Of a stretch of DNA of 64,000 bases, positions 16,692-25,195 are shown piece by piece; positions within the stretch are counted from its first letter, which is position 1, and each line of letters starts with the position of its first letter. Location: assembly GCF_036014115.1 (NCBI RefSeq), contig NZ_CP107913.1, forward strand, positions 6,751,501-6,815,500, given 5' to 3'. The position numbers and the translations under genes are program-made. The stretch comes from Streptomyces sp. NBC_00448 (GTDB lineage: Bacteria > Actinomycetota > Actinomycetes > Streptomycetales > Streptomycetaceae). The notes below the pieces were generated by a model. That model made no database searches and was not told the DNA's origin. It worked only from the letters and a program-made list of their open reading frames with translations.

Positions 16692-17615
16692 TCACTCCGG
16701 ACGGTCGCCGGCGATGACGACGCGCTCCATCAGACGGTGTTGCGGGAAGTAGTCGTTGACCCCGTAGTGAACGGTGGTCCGGTTGTCCCAGAAGGCCACG
16801 GACCCTGCCTCCCAGCGGAAGCGCACCTGGTACTCCGGGTAGGACAGCTGATGGAGCAGGAAGCCGAGGAGTTCTTCGCTCTCGTCGTCGGGGAGACCGA
16901 CGAGGTGGGAGGTGAACGCGGCATTCACGTAGAGGGACTTGCGACCTGTCTCCGGATGCGTGCGGACCACGGGATGCTCGACCGGAGGCCGGCCGCTCCG
17001 CGCGTTGATGCTCCTGAGCAGGACGGCGATGCTGCCGCTCGCCGCGGGAAGCTCGTGGACCGCCCGGAGCCCGTCAAGGCGCTCCTTGACGTCTTGCGGG
17101 AGCCCGTCGTAGGCGGCGGCCGTGTCGGCCCACAAGGTGTCACCGCCGAGCGGCGGCAGGTCGACGGCGCGCAGGACGGCGCCGAGCGGCGGTGCCTCGT
17201 AGAACGACGCGTCGCTGTGCCAGACGTTCTCACTTCCGGGGTTGTCCCGGTCGTGCTCCAGCCGCGCCACTTCGTCGATTTCGGCCCTGCGCTGGGGGTG
17301 GGCCGCCTGCAGTTCCCCCCAGTTCCGGGCGAACGCGGCCTGCTGACGGGCGGTGAGCGTCTGGTCGCGGAAGAAGAGGACCTTCCAGTCGAGGAACGCC
17401 CGTCTCAGTTCGGTCAGCGTGTCGGCGTCCACCGGCCGGGCGAGGTCGACCCCGCGGATCTCCGCCCCGATGAGAGGGGACAGCGGCCGGACCTCGAAGG
17501 TCGCGTAGCGCCGTCCGGCGCCGTCCGACTCCAGCCTGCGCGGCGCCAGTTCCTGGGACACGACATGCAACCGCCGCCTGTCGGTGACGACGGGCTGTGA
17601 TGCGTTCACGGGCAT
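16692..17615 (-). CDS. TauD/TfdA-family 2-oxoglutarate Fe(II) dioxygenase
   Basis: A 307-aa non-heme iron dioxygenase. The facial triad is visible as VWHSDASFYEAPP (HxD) and RTTVHYGVNDYFPQHRLMERV (distal His plus the Arg that binds 2OG). The N-terminal FEVRPLSPLIGAEIRGVDLA is the TauD signature. It is the last gene of the large minus-strand operon, 75 bases after the other oxygenase. In such clusters TauD-like enzymes hydroxylate, desaturate or cyclise amino-acid or peptide substrates; the substrate here is unknown. It is about 30 residues longer at the N-terminus than minimal TauD. Confidence 0.87.
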   Translation of the reverse strand: MPVNASQPVVTDRRRLHVVSQELAPRRLESDGAGRRYATFEVRPLSPLIGAEIRGVDLARPVDADTLTELRRAFLDWKVLFFRDQTLTARQQAAFARNWGELQAAHPQRRAEIDEVARLEHDRDNPGSENVWHSDASFYEAPPLGAVLRAVDLPPLGGDTLWADTAAAYDGLPQDVKERLDGLRAVHELPAASGSIAVLLRSINARSGRPPVEHPVVRTHPETGRKSLYVNAAFTSHLVGLPDDESEELLGFLLHQLSYPEYQVRFRWEAGSVAFWDNRTTVHYGVNDYFPQHRLMERVVIAGDRPE

Positions 17616-17690
17616 TCCTCCGGAGAGGGAAGGGGGACAGTGGTGACGGATGCGGACACACCCTGCGGACGTCCGGCCTGCGCCCTCGTC

Positions 17691-18443
17691 TCAGGGGGTG
17701 GTGCTGTTCAGGATGGAGTTCCTGGCCAGATCCCGGTTGCGCTCGGAATCCGGCTGGAACTTCCTGTTGAGGTAGGCGAAGCCGGTCAGCGAACAGCGCC
17801 GGTTCTCACCCGCGGTGTGGTCCACTCTCCGGATGGTGTGCAGGGTGTCCGACATCACCATGACCAGGCGGTTGGGCCGGGGCAGTACGGCGACGGGGCT
17901 CCGCTCGCACGTGCGCAGGATCTTGTTCACCAGGCCCGCGGAGCCGCTCGCGGTGGTCTCCTCCGGGTCCGGCCCGTTGCCGGCCGCGGGGAGAAGGGTG
18001 CGCGGTTCATGGTCGATCAGCATCAACTCACCACCCCACGAGATGTCCCACTCGCGGTGCAGATAGAGGATGTACTCCCCGCGACGGCCGCGCCCGGCGT
18101 CGTTGTGCCAGCCCAGCCGGCTGTTGGCGGGGTACTGCCAGAACGTGAAGGTGAGCCGGTCCCAGTCGATACCGGCCGCGCCGAACAGCCCGGTCTCGGT
18201 GCGCACGGCCTGGGTGATGCGGGTGAACACCGCGGGCCGTCCACTGGTCCGGGTCTCGCCGATGGACGCGGGGAAGTGCATGCCCCGGGTCCGGTGCGCC
18301 GGGCCGTCGAGTTCGGCGGAGATCACGCTTCCGGTCTCGCCCAGAGCCGAGCGCTCCATCAGCTCCACCGCCTGGTCGAAGACCGCCGGGGGGAGGAAGT
18401 CGTCGTACACCACGTAGCGCTCGCCGCGCTCTGTCATTCGCAT
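17691..18443 (-). CDS. 2OG-Fe(II) oxygenase, prolyl-hydroxylase-like
   Basis: A 250-aa double-stranded beta-helix oxygenase of the prolyl 4-hydroxylase type. GWHNDAGRGRRGEYILYLHR holds the HxD pair, SDTLHTIRRVDH the distal His, and NRRCSLTGFAYL the basic residue for 2OG. WGGELMLID is the usual strand after the HxD. It overlaps the carrier-protein gene by 10 bases. Position next to a carrier protein and adenylation enzyme suggests it acts on a carrier-bound aminoacyl group, or else on the ribosomal peptide; sequence alone does not decide. Confidence 0.83.
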   Translation of the reverse strand: MRMTERGERYVVYDDFLPPAVFDQAVELMERSALGETGSVISAELDGPAHRTRGMHFPASIGETRTSGRPAVFTRITQAVRTETGLFGAAGIDWDRLTFTFWQYPANSRLGWHNDAGRGRRGEYILYLHREWDISWGGELMLIDHEPRTLLPAAGNGPDPEETTASGSAGLVNKILRTCERSPVAVLPRPNRLVMVMSDTLHTIRRVDHTAGENRRCSLTGFAYLNRKFQPDSERNRDLARNSILNSTTP

Positions 18444-18814
18444 GGATCGCCCTTCTTCCCGCGCGCATCGTCGTCGATGCCGCGCTCCGGTTCAGCCACG
18501 GTGGCCGTCCGCGGCCGGATCAGGTGGTGCACGTGCTCGCTCCATCCCGCGACCGAGCGGTGCTCCGGGTCCAGCAGCACCTCGTCCGGGAGCTCGATCC
18601 CGAACGCGTCCTCCACCTCGGTCGCCAGGCCCATCCAGTCGACGGAGTTGAGTCCCAGTGCCGCGAAGTCGGCCTGGCTGAGCCGCGGGTCATCCGACAG
18701 AGCGTCGGTCGGGATTCCGCGGACCCCACTGCGTTCGAGCCTGGCCGCGACGATCCGGGCCATCGCACGCCTGGTCTCCCGCGCCCGGTCCCGGTCCGGT
18801 GGGGGCCCGCTCAT
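18434..18814 (-). CDS. Free-standing acyl/peptidyl carrier protein
   Basis: About 126 aa with the phosphopantetheine attachment motif FAALGLNSVDWMGLATEVED (Ser near residue 57). A four-helix carrier fold follows a charged N-terminal extension. The ATG at 18814 makes a four-base ATGA overlap with the adenylation-enzyme stop; an in-frame ATG at 18826 is the alternative. An acidic C-terminal tail (EPERGIDDDARGKKGD) follows the fold. Its immediate partner is the AMP-forming enzyme upstream, which probably loads it. Confidence 0.85.
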   Translation of the reverse strand: MSGPPPDRDRARETRRAMARIVAARLERSGVRGIPTDALSDDPRLSQADFAALGLNSVDWMGLATEVEDAFGIELPDEVLLDPEHRSVAGWSEHVHHLIRPRTATVAEPERGIDDDARGKKGDPCE

Positions 18815-20139
18815 CGTCCCGGCCATTCCGCGTCGATGAGCTTGATGACGTGGGCCCGGTCGACCTTTCCGCCGGCCGTCACGGGCAACTCGTCGCAGTG
18901 GACCAGCCGGACGGAGCCCGTGCCGGCCGGGAACGTCGAACGGCTCCGCTCCACCTGGGCCCGGTCGACGCCCTCGCCCTGCACGACGGCGTACAGGTCC
19001 TCGGTCTCACCGGCGGAGCGGACCAGGACGACGGGAAACACCTCGACGACACCGGGTACGTGACGTATCGCGCGGCAGAGTCCGTCGAGGTCCACGGTCC
19101 GGTCGTTGAGCCGGGCCGAGGGGTGCAGCCGGGACACGAACGTCACCACGCCGTCCCGTCCCCGCCGCACCAGATCGCCGGTGTCCCATCGGGTCCGGGG
19201 CGGATCGGCCGCGCCCAGGAAGCCCTCGACCGGCGCGTCCAGCAGCAGGCGCAGCTCGCCTTCGGCTCCCGGGTCCGGTGCCAGCACCGTGACCCCCGGC
19301 ATGGGAGTGCCGATGGCTCCTTCCGGCAGCCCGGCCGAGCCGATGAAGGTCGGGCCGGTCTCCGAACACCCGTAGTTCCGGGTGAGCCGGACGCCGAACC
19401 TCGCGGCGAACCGCTCGTCCAGGTCGCGGCTGACGCGGCTGGCGCCGACCATCGCGATCCGCGGCCCCGCGGACGCGGTCGCCGGCGTGGCGGCGAGCAG
19501 GTCGGCCGTCGGGGCCGTGAGCGCCACGACGCTCGAGGCTCCGGCTCGGGCGGCGGCCCGTCGGGCGTGCACGAGGCGGCGCGCGTCGAGCCGGGAGCCG
19601 GCCATGAGCGCGGCGAACGCGATCCCCCAGCCGTAGGAGTGCGTCAACGGGGTCGGCACGTACACGGTGTCGTCGGGGCCGAGCGGGAGCCGTGTGCGGT
19701 ACCCGGCGGCCTCGTTGAGCACGCTGCCGCAACTGCGCCTGGCGATCCTGGGCGGGCCGGTCGAACCCGATGTCATGTGGAGTATGGCGGTCGAATCCCC
19801 TTCCGCCGCGACGTCGGAGCCCACCGGCCGGCACACGCGCGCCGACGGCGACAGCTCCGCGCCGAGCGGACCGAGCGGCGCGTCCGTCAGGCTTTCGCAC
19901 AACAGCGGTACGGAGTCCGTCTGCCAGGCCGCGAGAACGACCGCGAAGAAGTCCTCCGCCCGCTCCTGCGTCACCGCGATCACCGCGCGTTCACCGGCAC
20001 CCGCGGAGTCCAGCCGCTGAACGTAGTCGTCGACCAGCGGCCGCAGTTCCTCCATCCCGGTGTCGTCGAGACGGCCGCCCGCCTCGGTGAGGAGCGCGGC
20101 CAGTTCGCGCCGCGTCGCCGGTGCGCCGGGGGCGGTCAT
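18811..20139 (-). CDS. AMP-forming adenylation enzyme (ANL superfamily)
   Basis: A 442-aa acyl/aminoacyl adenylate-forming enzyme. The P-loop is HMTSGSTGPPRIARRS (the usual Lys replaced by Arg), A5-like motif NYGCSETGPTF, WDTGDLVRRG hinge region, and C-terminal GGKVDRAHVIK with the catalytic Lys. It is shorter than typical NRPS A domains (about 500) because the N-terminal subdomain is compact. Coupled by ATGA overlaps to the MFS gene upstream and the carrier gene downstream, it very probably activates an acid and loads the carrier. The substrate code cannot be read by eye. Confidence 0.85.
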   Translation of the reverse strand: MTAPGAPATRRELAALLTEAGGRLDDTGMEELRPLVDDYVQRLDSAGAGERAVIAVTQERAEDFFAVVLAAWQTDSVPLLCESLTDAPLGPLGAELSPSARVCRPVGSDVAAEGDSTAILHMTSGSTGPPRIARRSCGSVLNEAAGYRTRLPLGPDDTVYVPTPLTHSYGWGIAFAALMAGSRLDARRLVHARRAAARAGASSVVALTAPTADLLAATPATASAGPRIAMVGASRVSRDLDERFAARFGVRLTRNYGCSETGPTFIGSAGLPEGAIGTPMPGVTVLAPDPGAEGELRLLLDAPVEGFLGAADPPRTRWDTGDLVRRGRDGVVTFVSRLHPSARLNDRTVDLDGLCRAIRHVPGVVEVFPVVLVRSAGETEDLYAVVQGEGVDRAQVERSRSTFPAGTGSVRLVHCDELPVTAGGKVDRAHVIKLIDAEWPGR

Positions 20140-21428
20140 CGGACGGCCTCCGCCACATCGCGGTCCGGCTCCGCGTCACTGGGGTCCGGCTGGGGGCCCC
20201 GGCCCGCGATCGGGCGCAGGGCCAGCGCGCAGGCGACGAAGAGTCCCGCCATCACCATCCATGCGGCGGTGTGCCGGTCAGCGGCCAGCCAGCCGAACAG
20301 TGCGGGCGCGACCAGCATGCTGACGTCCAGGCCCATGTTGTAGACGCCCTGGTATTCCCCCACGGACTCGGCGGGCGCGAGCGTGTAGACGAGTTCCCAG
20401 GACGCGGCCGAGTACAGCACTTCGCCGCCTGCCACCAGCAGACCCAGCAGGATGATCGCCGCCACCTTGGGTCCGGTGCCGTGCACGGCACCGGCGGCCG
20501 CGAACATCGCGAGGCCCGCGCCCAGCAGGATGCCGCCGCGTCGCCCGGCCCGCACCGCGGCGACCGCGCCGCTCAGGTTCTTGGAGACCGGAACCTGCAG
20601 CAGCAGCACGACGCCGATGTTGAGGGCGGAGACGACCGAGACCAGCCACAGCAGTGACGACGCCTGGGCCGAGATCCACAGGGGGAGGGCGACGGAGAAC
20701 ACCGACGAGTAGAGGAGCAGGAACGCGTTGAGCCCCGCCAGACCGAGGAAGCGGCCGTCCCGGTACACCATGCGGCGTCCCGACTTGCCCGGTTCGGGTG
20801 CCGCGCCCGCACCGGCGCTCTGGCCGCTCGGTGCGTCGGCGGCCCGGGGCTGCGGTGTTCCGCTGGGTGCGGTGGCGACGAGGAAGCCCGCGGTACACAG
20901 GGTCAGGGCCTCGACGACGAAGGCGGTCCGGAACAGCGGGCGCGAGTCGAGCGACAGGACGACGCCTCCGAGGCTCAGACCGATGAGCATGGCCGCGTTG
21001 CTCACGGTCTTCACCATGGCCCGGTAGCGCACCCGACGGTCGGCGGGTACCTCTCGCCGTACGAGCGCGCCCATGACGGCGCCGCTGCCCCGACCGCAGA
21101 TGAAGAGCAGGCAGATCAGCACGAACGCCGTCCAGGCGTTCACGACCGCGAGCAGTCCGGTGGCGACGGCCATCGTGCAGACCAGCCCGGCATACGTGCG
21201 CCGGGCGCTGCCGTTGTCCGCGAGCCGGCCGGCCAGCGGGCCGGACACCATGCCGCACAAGGCCGCCAGGCTCATCGTCACACCGAAGGCGCCCGCGCTC
21301 GCATGGAGTTGCCGCACCAGGTAGACGGCCAGCACCGAGGTGGACATGCCGGTGCCCAGCGACAGGATTCCGAAGGACAGGATCAGCCGCCGTTCGAGGG
21401 GCGGCCGCCGTTCTTTCCGAGGGGTCAC
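20136..21428 (-). CDS. MFS transporter, probable product exporter
   Basis: A 430-aa major-facilitator protein with about twelve membrane helices. A basic cytoplasmic loop (GKSGRRMVYRDGRFLG) lies between the halves, and LAGRLADNGSARRTYAG is the helix 2-3 loop motif. The GTG start at 21428 makes a GTGA overlap with the radical SAM stop; the longer open frame to 21776 is readthrough. As the only transporter in the operon it probably exports the mature product or provides self-resistance. Confidence 0.85.
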   Translation of the reverse strand: MTPRKERRPPLERRLILSFGILSLGTGMSTSVLAVYLVRQLHASAGAFGVTMSLAALCGMVSGPLAGRLADNGSARRTYAGLVCTMAVATGLLAVVNAWTAFVLICLLFICGRGSGAVMGALVRREVPADRRVRYRAMVKTVSNAAMLIGLSLGGVVLSLDSRPLFRTAFVVEALTLCTAGFLVATAPSGTPQPRAADAPSGQSAGAGAAPEPGKSGRRMVYRDGRFLGLAGLNAFLLLYSSVFSVALPLWISAQASSLLWLVSVVSALNIGVVLLLQVPVSKNLSGAVAAVRAGRRGGILLGAGLAMFAAAGAVHGTGPKVAAIILLGLLVAGGEVLYSAASWELVYTLAPAESVGEYQGVYNMGLDVSMLVAPALFGWLAADRHTAAWMVMAGLFVACALALRPIAGRGPQPDPSDAEPDRDVAEAVR

Positions 21429-22411
21429 TCTGCCCCCTCGGGCAGGAAGGCCGACCCGCGGACGGCCAGCCCCATGCTGTCGATCACGGCCCGCACGTGA
21501 TCCAGACCGACCACGAACCGTTCCTTTCCGTAGATCAGGTACCGCTCCGCGTTGGCGTCGCCGGTGAAATTGCTGGTCATCACGTTCGCTCCGGCGGCCA
21601 GACCGAGGGACTGCCCGCCGGAACTGGTCTTCTCCAGGGCGCTGACCGACGGTATGAGAAGGCCCGGATAGCAGACCCGCAGGGTCGCGATGACGTTGAG
21701 CGCGAGCTGGAGGTCGCCGGTGGGAGAAAGCATCAGCGGGGTGTCCGGAGCCGGGACGAACGGGCTCACGCTGCACATCTGCACACCCAACTCGCCGACG
21801 AGTTCGATGTCGTCGATCACGCTTTCCAGACTCTGCCCGGGGAGGCTGGAGATGAGACCGGTGCCCACCTTGAATCCCAGGTCCAGCAGGGTCCTTATCC
21901 GTTCCAGCCGCGCGTCCAGCTTCTCGTGGCGCATCTGCTCGAAGAGCACGGGATCACTGGTCTCGTGCTTGATGATATAGCTGTTGGCGCCCAACTCCCT
22001 TAATTCCTCGTACTGTCGGCGCGAGAAGTTGCCGAGGTTGAGCAGGATCTCCACCTGGCCGTCCCACATGCGCCGCAGGGCCGGTATGACCTCGCGCAGG
22101 GTGGGGAAGAGACTCGGCGTCTCGCCGCCCTGCAACATGACGATGTCGATACCCGCGCCGCGGATGTGCTCCGCGCGCTCCAGGATCTGCTGCGGACTCA
22201 TGACGAAGCGGTCCAGGTGAGCGAGGTTGTCCCGCCGCATCGGGCAGTAGTCGCAGTTCACCCGGCACACGTTGGTGATCTCGATGACCCCGCGAAGGAG
22301 CACCGCCCGGTCGAAGTTCTCATCCCTCAGCCGGCTCGCCTCGGCGAACAGTGCCTCCTGGTCCGCGCCGACGGACCGGAGCGCGTGTCGGACTTCAGAT
22401 CGTGTCAGCAT
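21425..22411 (-). CDS. Radical SAM enzyme, BioB/HydE/PylB-like, with TTA codon
   Basis: Binds a [4Fe-4S] cluster through CRVNCDYC (CxxxCxxC) in a 328-aa chain. Other family marks are MLQGGETPSLFP, HETSDPVLFEQMRH, VGTGLISSLPGQSLESVIDD, FVPAPDTPLM and a C-terminal BATS-type region (LGLAAGANVMTSNFTG). Members perform sulfur insertion, carbon-skeleton rearrangement or bond cleavage through a 5'-deoxyadenosyl radical. ATG 22411 is chosen over GTG 22441; GGAGGAAG lies 12 bases upstream. A TTA leucine codon at 22001-22003 would make translation depend on the bldA tRNA if the host is a Streptomyces. It overlaps the hydrolase gene by 17 bases. Confidence 0.85.
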   Translation of the reverse strand: MLTRSEVRHALRSVGADQEALFAEASRLRDENFDRAVLLRGVIEITNVCRVNCDYCPMRRDNLAHLDRFVMSPQQILERAEHIRGAGIDIVMLQGGETPSLFPTLREVIPALRRMWDGQVEILLNLGNFSRRQYEELRELGANSYIIKHETSDPVLFEQMRHEKLDARLERIRTLLDLGFKVGTGLISSLPGQSLESVIDDIELVGELGVQMCSVSPFVPAPDTPLMLSPTGDLQLALNVIATLRVCYPGLLIPSVSALEKTSSGGQSLGLAAGANVMTSNFTGDANAERYLIYGKERFVVGLDHVRAVIDSMGLAVRGSAFLPEGAE

Positions 22412-23654
22412 CGCTGGGGCTTTCTTCCTCCGGATCGTCACGGGGACGCGGCGCCGAACCGGGCACGTCCAGGGTCACGACCGCCTCCGCGGTCAGTGCG
22501 GGGTCCCAGTGCCGGCGGTGGGTACGGAACACCGTGTCGACACTGGGACGGAAGCGGACGGTCGAGGTTTCGCCGTTGACCACGACGCGGACCTGTTGCC
22601 CGGCGTCGAGCCGATCACTCGTCAGGTAGAGCCGGACCTGCTCCGCGCCTTCGGCCCGCAGGTCGTACGCGTCGTCGTCGGTGCGCTCCGCGGTCACCTC
22701 GGCGCCCGCCGGGTCGACACCCGACAGGGCGACCCAGTGGGCCCTGCCGTGCCGGTCGTCGAGGGCGCGGTGGCGCACGTGTGCCACATCCGGTTCTCTC
22801 CGACGGTCCCTCAACCAGGCCGACAGGCTCGCGACCAGCTCGCCGTCGTCCTCGAAGTGCAGCGAACCGAGTGGATGGTCGCCGTCGGGGACTTCGACGT
22901 AGGTCAGTGCCTGGTGGCCGGCCTCGCGCAGTTGCGTCACGGAGGTCCGGTCGAACTGCGGGGGGATGCGCTTGTCCTGGGCGCCGTGGATGACGAACAG
23001 CGGTAGCGGCAGCACGTTGTGCAGCAGGAAGCGGGTGCGCCGGTCGCTGCCGAACGCTTCCCACATCGACAGGGCGCCGTTGATCGGCACCGCCGCCGCC
23101 AACCGCGGCCACCCCCGCATGGCGAGGTTCCAGCACGCCAGTCCGCCCATGGACACGCCGGCCAGCACGATACGGTCCGGGTCCGCGTCCAGGTGTTCCA
23201 GAGCCCAACGCAGGGCCGCCACCGGGAAGTCGTCGTCGCGGCCGCTCCACCGCGGGTGGCGGAAGTGCTTGGCGAAGACGCCGCTCACGTCCAGCTTCCC
23301 CACGACGTCGTCGAGCAGTTGCGCGTCCGGGCAGAGCAGCACCATGCCCAGCCGTTCGCTGATCCCGACGAAGGACGGCAGCATTCTGGCCCCGGTGTTC
23401 GCGGCGCCGTGCAGCACGATCAGGGCCGGCGGGCGAGGGCCCGCCGACTCGGGCACGTGCACCACCATGGTGGTGGTCCGCGCACCGAGGCGGAGCTCGA
23501 CCGTCGAAGTGCCGGGCACCGGCGCCCGGTCCGTGCCCAACCGGCGAAGTGCCCTGCGGAGGTTGGCGGCACCCAGGCGCACGCCCTCCTCCATGGGTGG
23601 CGGCCGATCCCCCACCGGCACCAGGGGATTCGGCCACGAGCGCATGGAACTCAC
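22395..23654 (-). CDS. Alpha/beta hydrolase (esterase/peptidase type)
   Basis: A 419-aa serine hydrolase. IVLAGVSMGGLACWNLAM holds the nucleophile elbow, VIHGAQDKRIPP the acid, and VPDGDHPLGSLH the His. The N-terminal part (RLGARTTTMVVHVPES, LHGAANTGA) resembles feruloyl-esterase or PHB-depolymerase-like hydrolases. A C-terminal domain of about 120 residues after the catalytic His (VSLSAWLRDRR to VVNGETSTVRFRPSVDTVFR) is extra to the fold and resembles the domain found in phospholipase/carboxylesterase-like relatives. GTG at 23654 gives a GTGA overlap with the SPASM gene; ATG 23645 is possible. A role in leader removal, thioester release or product trimming is plausible. Confidence 0.8.
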   Translation of the reverse strand: MSSMRSWPNPLVPVGDRPPPMEEGVRLGAANLRRALRRLGTDRAPVPGTSTVELRLGARTTTMVVHVPESAGPRPPALIVLHGAANTGARMLPSFVGISERLGMVLLCPDAQLLDDVVGKLDVSGVFAKHFRHPRWSGRDDDFPVAALRWALEHLDADPDRIVLAGVSMGGLACWNLAMRGWPRLAAAVPINGALSMWEAFGSDRRTRFLLHNVLPLPLFVIHGAQDKRIPPQFDRTSVTQLREAGHQALTYVEVPDGDHPLGSLHFEDDGELVASLSAWLRDRRREPDVAHVRHRALDDRHGRAHWVALSGVDPAGAEVTAERTDDDAYDLRAEGAEQVRLYLTSDRLDAGQQVRVVVNGETSTVRFRPSVDTVFRTHRRHWDPALTAEAVVTLDVPGSAPRPRDDPEEESPSDADTI

Positions 23655-25177
23655 AGGGTGGCTCCGAGCCGGGTGAGCCGGGCGATCTCGGTGTCGACGG
23701 CCGGGTCGAGGCGCTCTCCGGTCAGGGCGAACACGACCCTGGCCCGTTGCAGGATGCCGATCGCGCTGCCCACCAGCGGCACGGAGCAGAGCTCCCGGGG
23801 CAGCGAGATGGGTTTCACCAGCGGCTCCGCGGTCGGTTCCACGGAACGGAAGGTCTCGACCGCCAAGCGGCGCAGGACGTCCGCGCACACCCGCTTGGCG
23901 ACGGCGCAGGAGTACCGGTCCAGCTTGGTGAGACTGCCGGTGGCCTGGATGTTGCGTGACGGGCACCCGCTGTCGCAGATGTCGCGCGCGTAGCAGGTCT
24001 GGCAGGACTGGTGCTGGGACGGCAGCGCCGCCTGCCCGATCTGGTCCTTGCGCAGCAGGTCCACGAACACCACGTTGCGGTCGGTGGCCTGCCCGACGTT
24101 GTGGCCGTACTGCTTGTTGCGGGCGGGGTCCTGCATCTCGGGGCACATGATCAGCTCGCCGGTGGCGTTGAGGACGTGGTAGGAGTCCCCGCTGCTCATC
24201 GGTCCGCAGTAGGAGCGGGGCGGGCTGGACAGCAGGTGCTGGAAGGCGTAACTGAAGACGCTGGCGTCGATGCCCCGAGCGACGTCCATGGCGCGCAGCA
24301 GGTTCTCCGCGTAGTCCTCGGCCGAGGGTTCGGAGTAGCGGGACAGCCGTCCCGGCGTCGTGGTCCCGACCGGTCCGACCGGCTCGAAGTGGACGAAGTT
24401 GGCGCCGAGGTCGGCGAAGAACCCGACGGTCTCTCCCATGTGGTGCACGGTCTCGCCGGTGACCGTGGACCGGACGCGGTAGGGGACACCGGCTTCCGCG
24501 AGGAACCTGATGGTGTCCATGGTCTGGCCGACGTTGTGGCGCTTGCCGTAGATCCTCTGCTCGCCCTGGCGTTTCGGCGCCGCGTCCATCGACACGGTCA
24601 GCGTGAAACGGTGGTCCACCAGGTACTGCAGCACCGCGAGAGGCGCGGTGCCGTTGGTGACCATCGTGAAGTAGGGAGTGACGTTCTTGGCCGCGCACGC
24701 CCGTTCGGTGTGCTCGACCACCTTCTCGATGTCACTGATGGCCAGGGTGGGTTCCCCGCCGAAGAAGTTGACCCCGAACAGCTTGTTCTGCGGACCGGGT
24801 CGACGCTCCAGGGTGTGGTCGACGATGGCCAGCATGCGGTCCGCTTCCAGACTCGCGGTGCTGTGGCCCACTTCGCTGAAGCAGTACACACAGCTGAGGT
24901 TGCACCGGTGGCCGACCACCAGGGTGACGCCCCAGGGGTCGGGTTGACGCCGGTACAGCCGTGTGTCCCGCAGGGAGGGGTAGTCGGCCAGGACCTGACG
25001 CCATGGGGCGGCCGCCTCCTGGTCAGCCGGAACACGTATGGCGTGCATGGACCTCGGTATGACGAGATACAGCCACTGGCCGTCGCGTACGGCGGGGTAG
25101 TCGTCAAGGAGTTCGGCGACCGCGTTCGATCCGTCCTGGGCGCCTCGCTGAGCGGCTTCGGGAGCCTGTGTTCCCAT
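23651..25177 (-). CDS. Radical SAM/SPASM peptide maturase
   Basis: A 508-aa protein. An N-terminal region of about 80 residues precedes GHRCNLSCVYCFSEVG (CxxxCxxC cluster site), then FFGGEPTLAISD and VSMDAAPKRQGEQRIYGKRH. The C-terminal SPASM part has Cys residues at SYCGPMSS, LIMCPEM, CQTCYARDICDSGCPS and DRYSCAVAKR, enough for two auxiliary clusters. SPASM proteins usually modify ribosomally made peptides (thioether, C-C or C-N cross-links, epimerisation). With the putative precursor at the operon head, a peptide maturase is the leading reading. The stop overlaps the hydrolase start (GTGA). Confidence 0.88.
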   Translation of the reverse strand: MGTQAPEAAQRGAQDGSNAVAELLDDYPAVRDGQWLYLVIPRSMHAIRVPADQEAAAPWRQVLADYPSLRDTRLYRRQPDPWGVTLVVGHRCNLSCVYCFSEVGHSTASLEADRMLAIVDHTLERRPGPQNKLFGVNFFGGEPTLAISDIEKVVEHTERACAAKNVTPYFTMVTNGTAPLAVLQYLVDHRFTLTVSMDAAPKRQGEQRIYGKRHNVGQTMDTIRFLAEAGVPYRVRSTVTGETVHHMGETVGFFADLGANFVHFEPVGPVGTTTPGRLSRYSEPSAEDYAENLLRAMDVARGIDASVFSYAFQHLLSSPPRSYCGPMSSGDSYHVLNATGELIMCPEMQDPARNKQYGHNVGQATDRNVVFVDLLRKDQIGQAALPSQHQSCQTCYARDICDSGCPSRNIQATGSLTKLDRYSCAVAKRVCADVLRRLAVETFRSVEPTAEPLVKPISLPRELCSVPLVGSAIGILQRARVVFALTGERLDPAVDTEIARLTRLGATL

Positions 25178-25195
25178 CGCTTGTCCCTTCTGAGG

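Noticed and set aside
18434..20139. Modular NRPS or PKS
   Set aside because: Only free-standing adenylation and carrier proteins are present; no condensation, ketosynthase or acyltransferase domain is found in the window.
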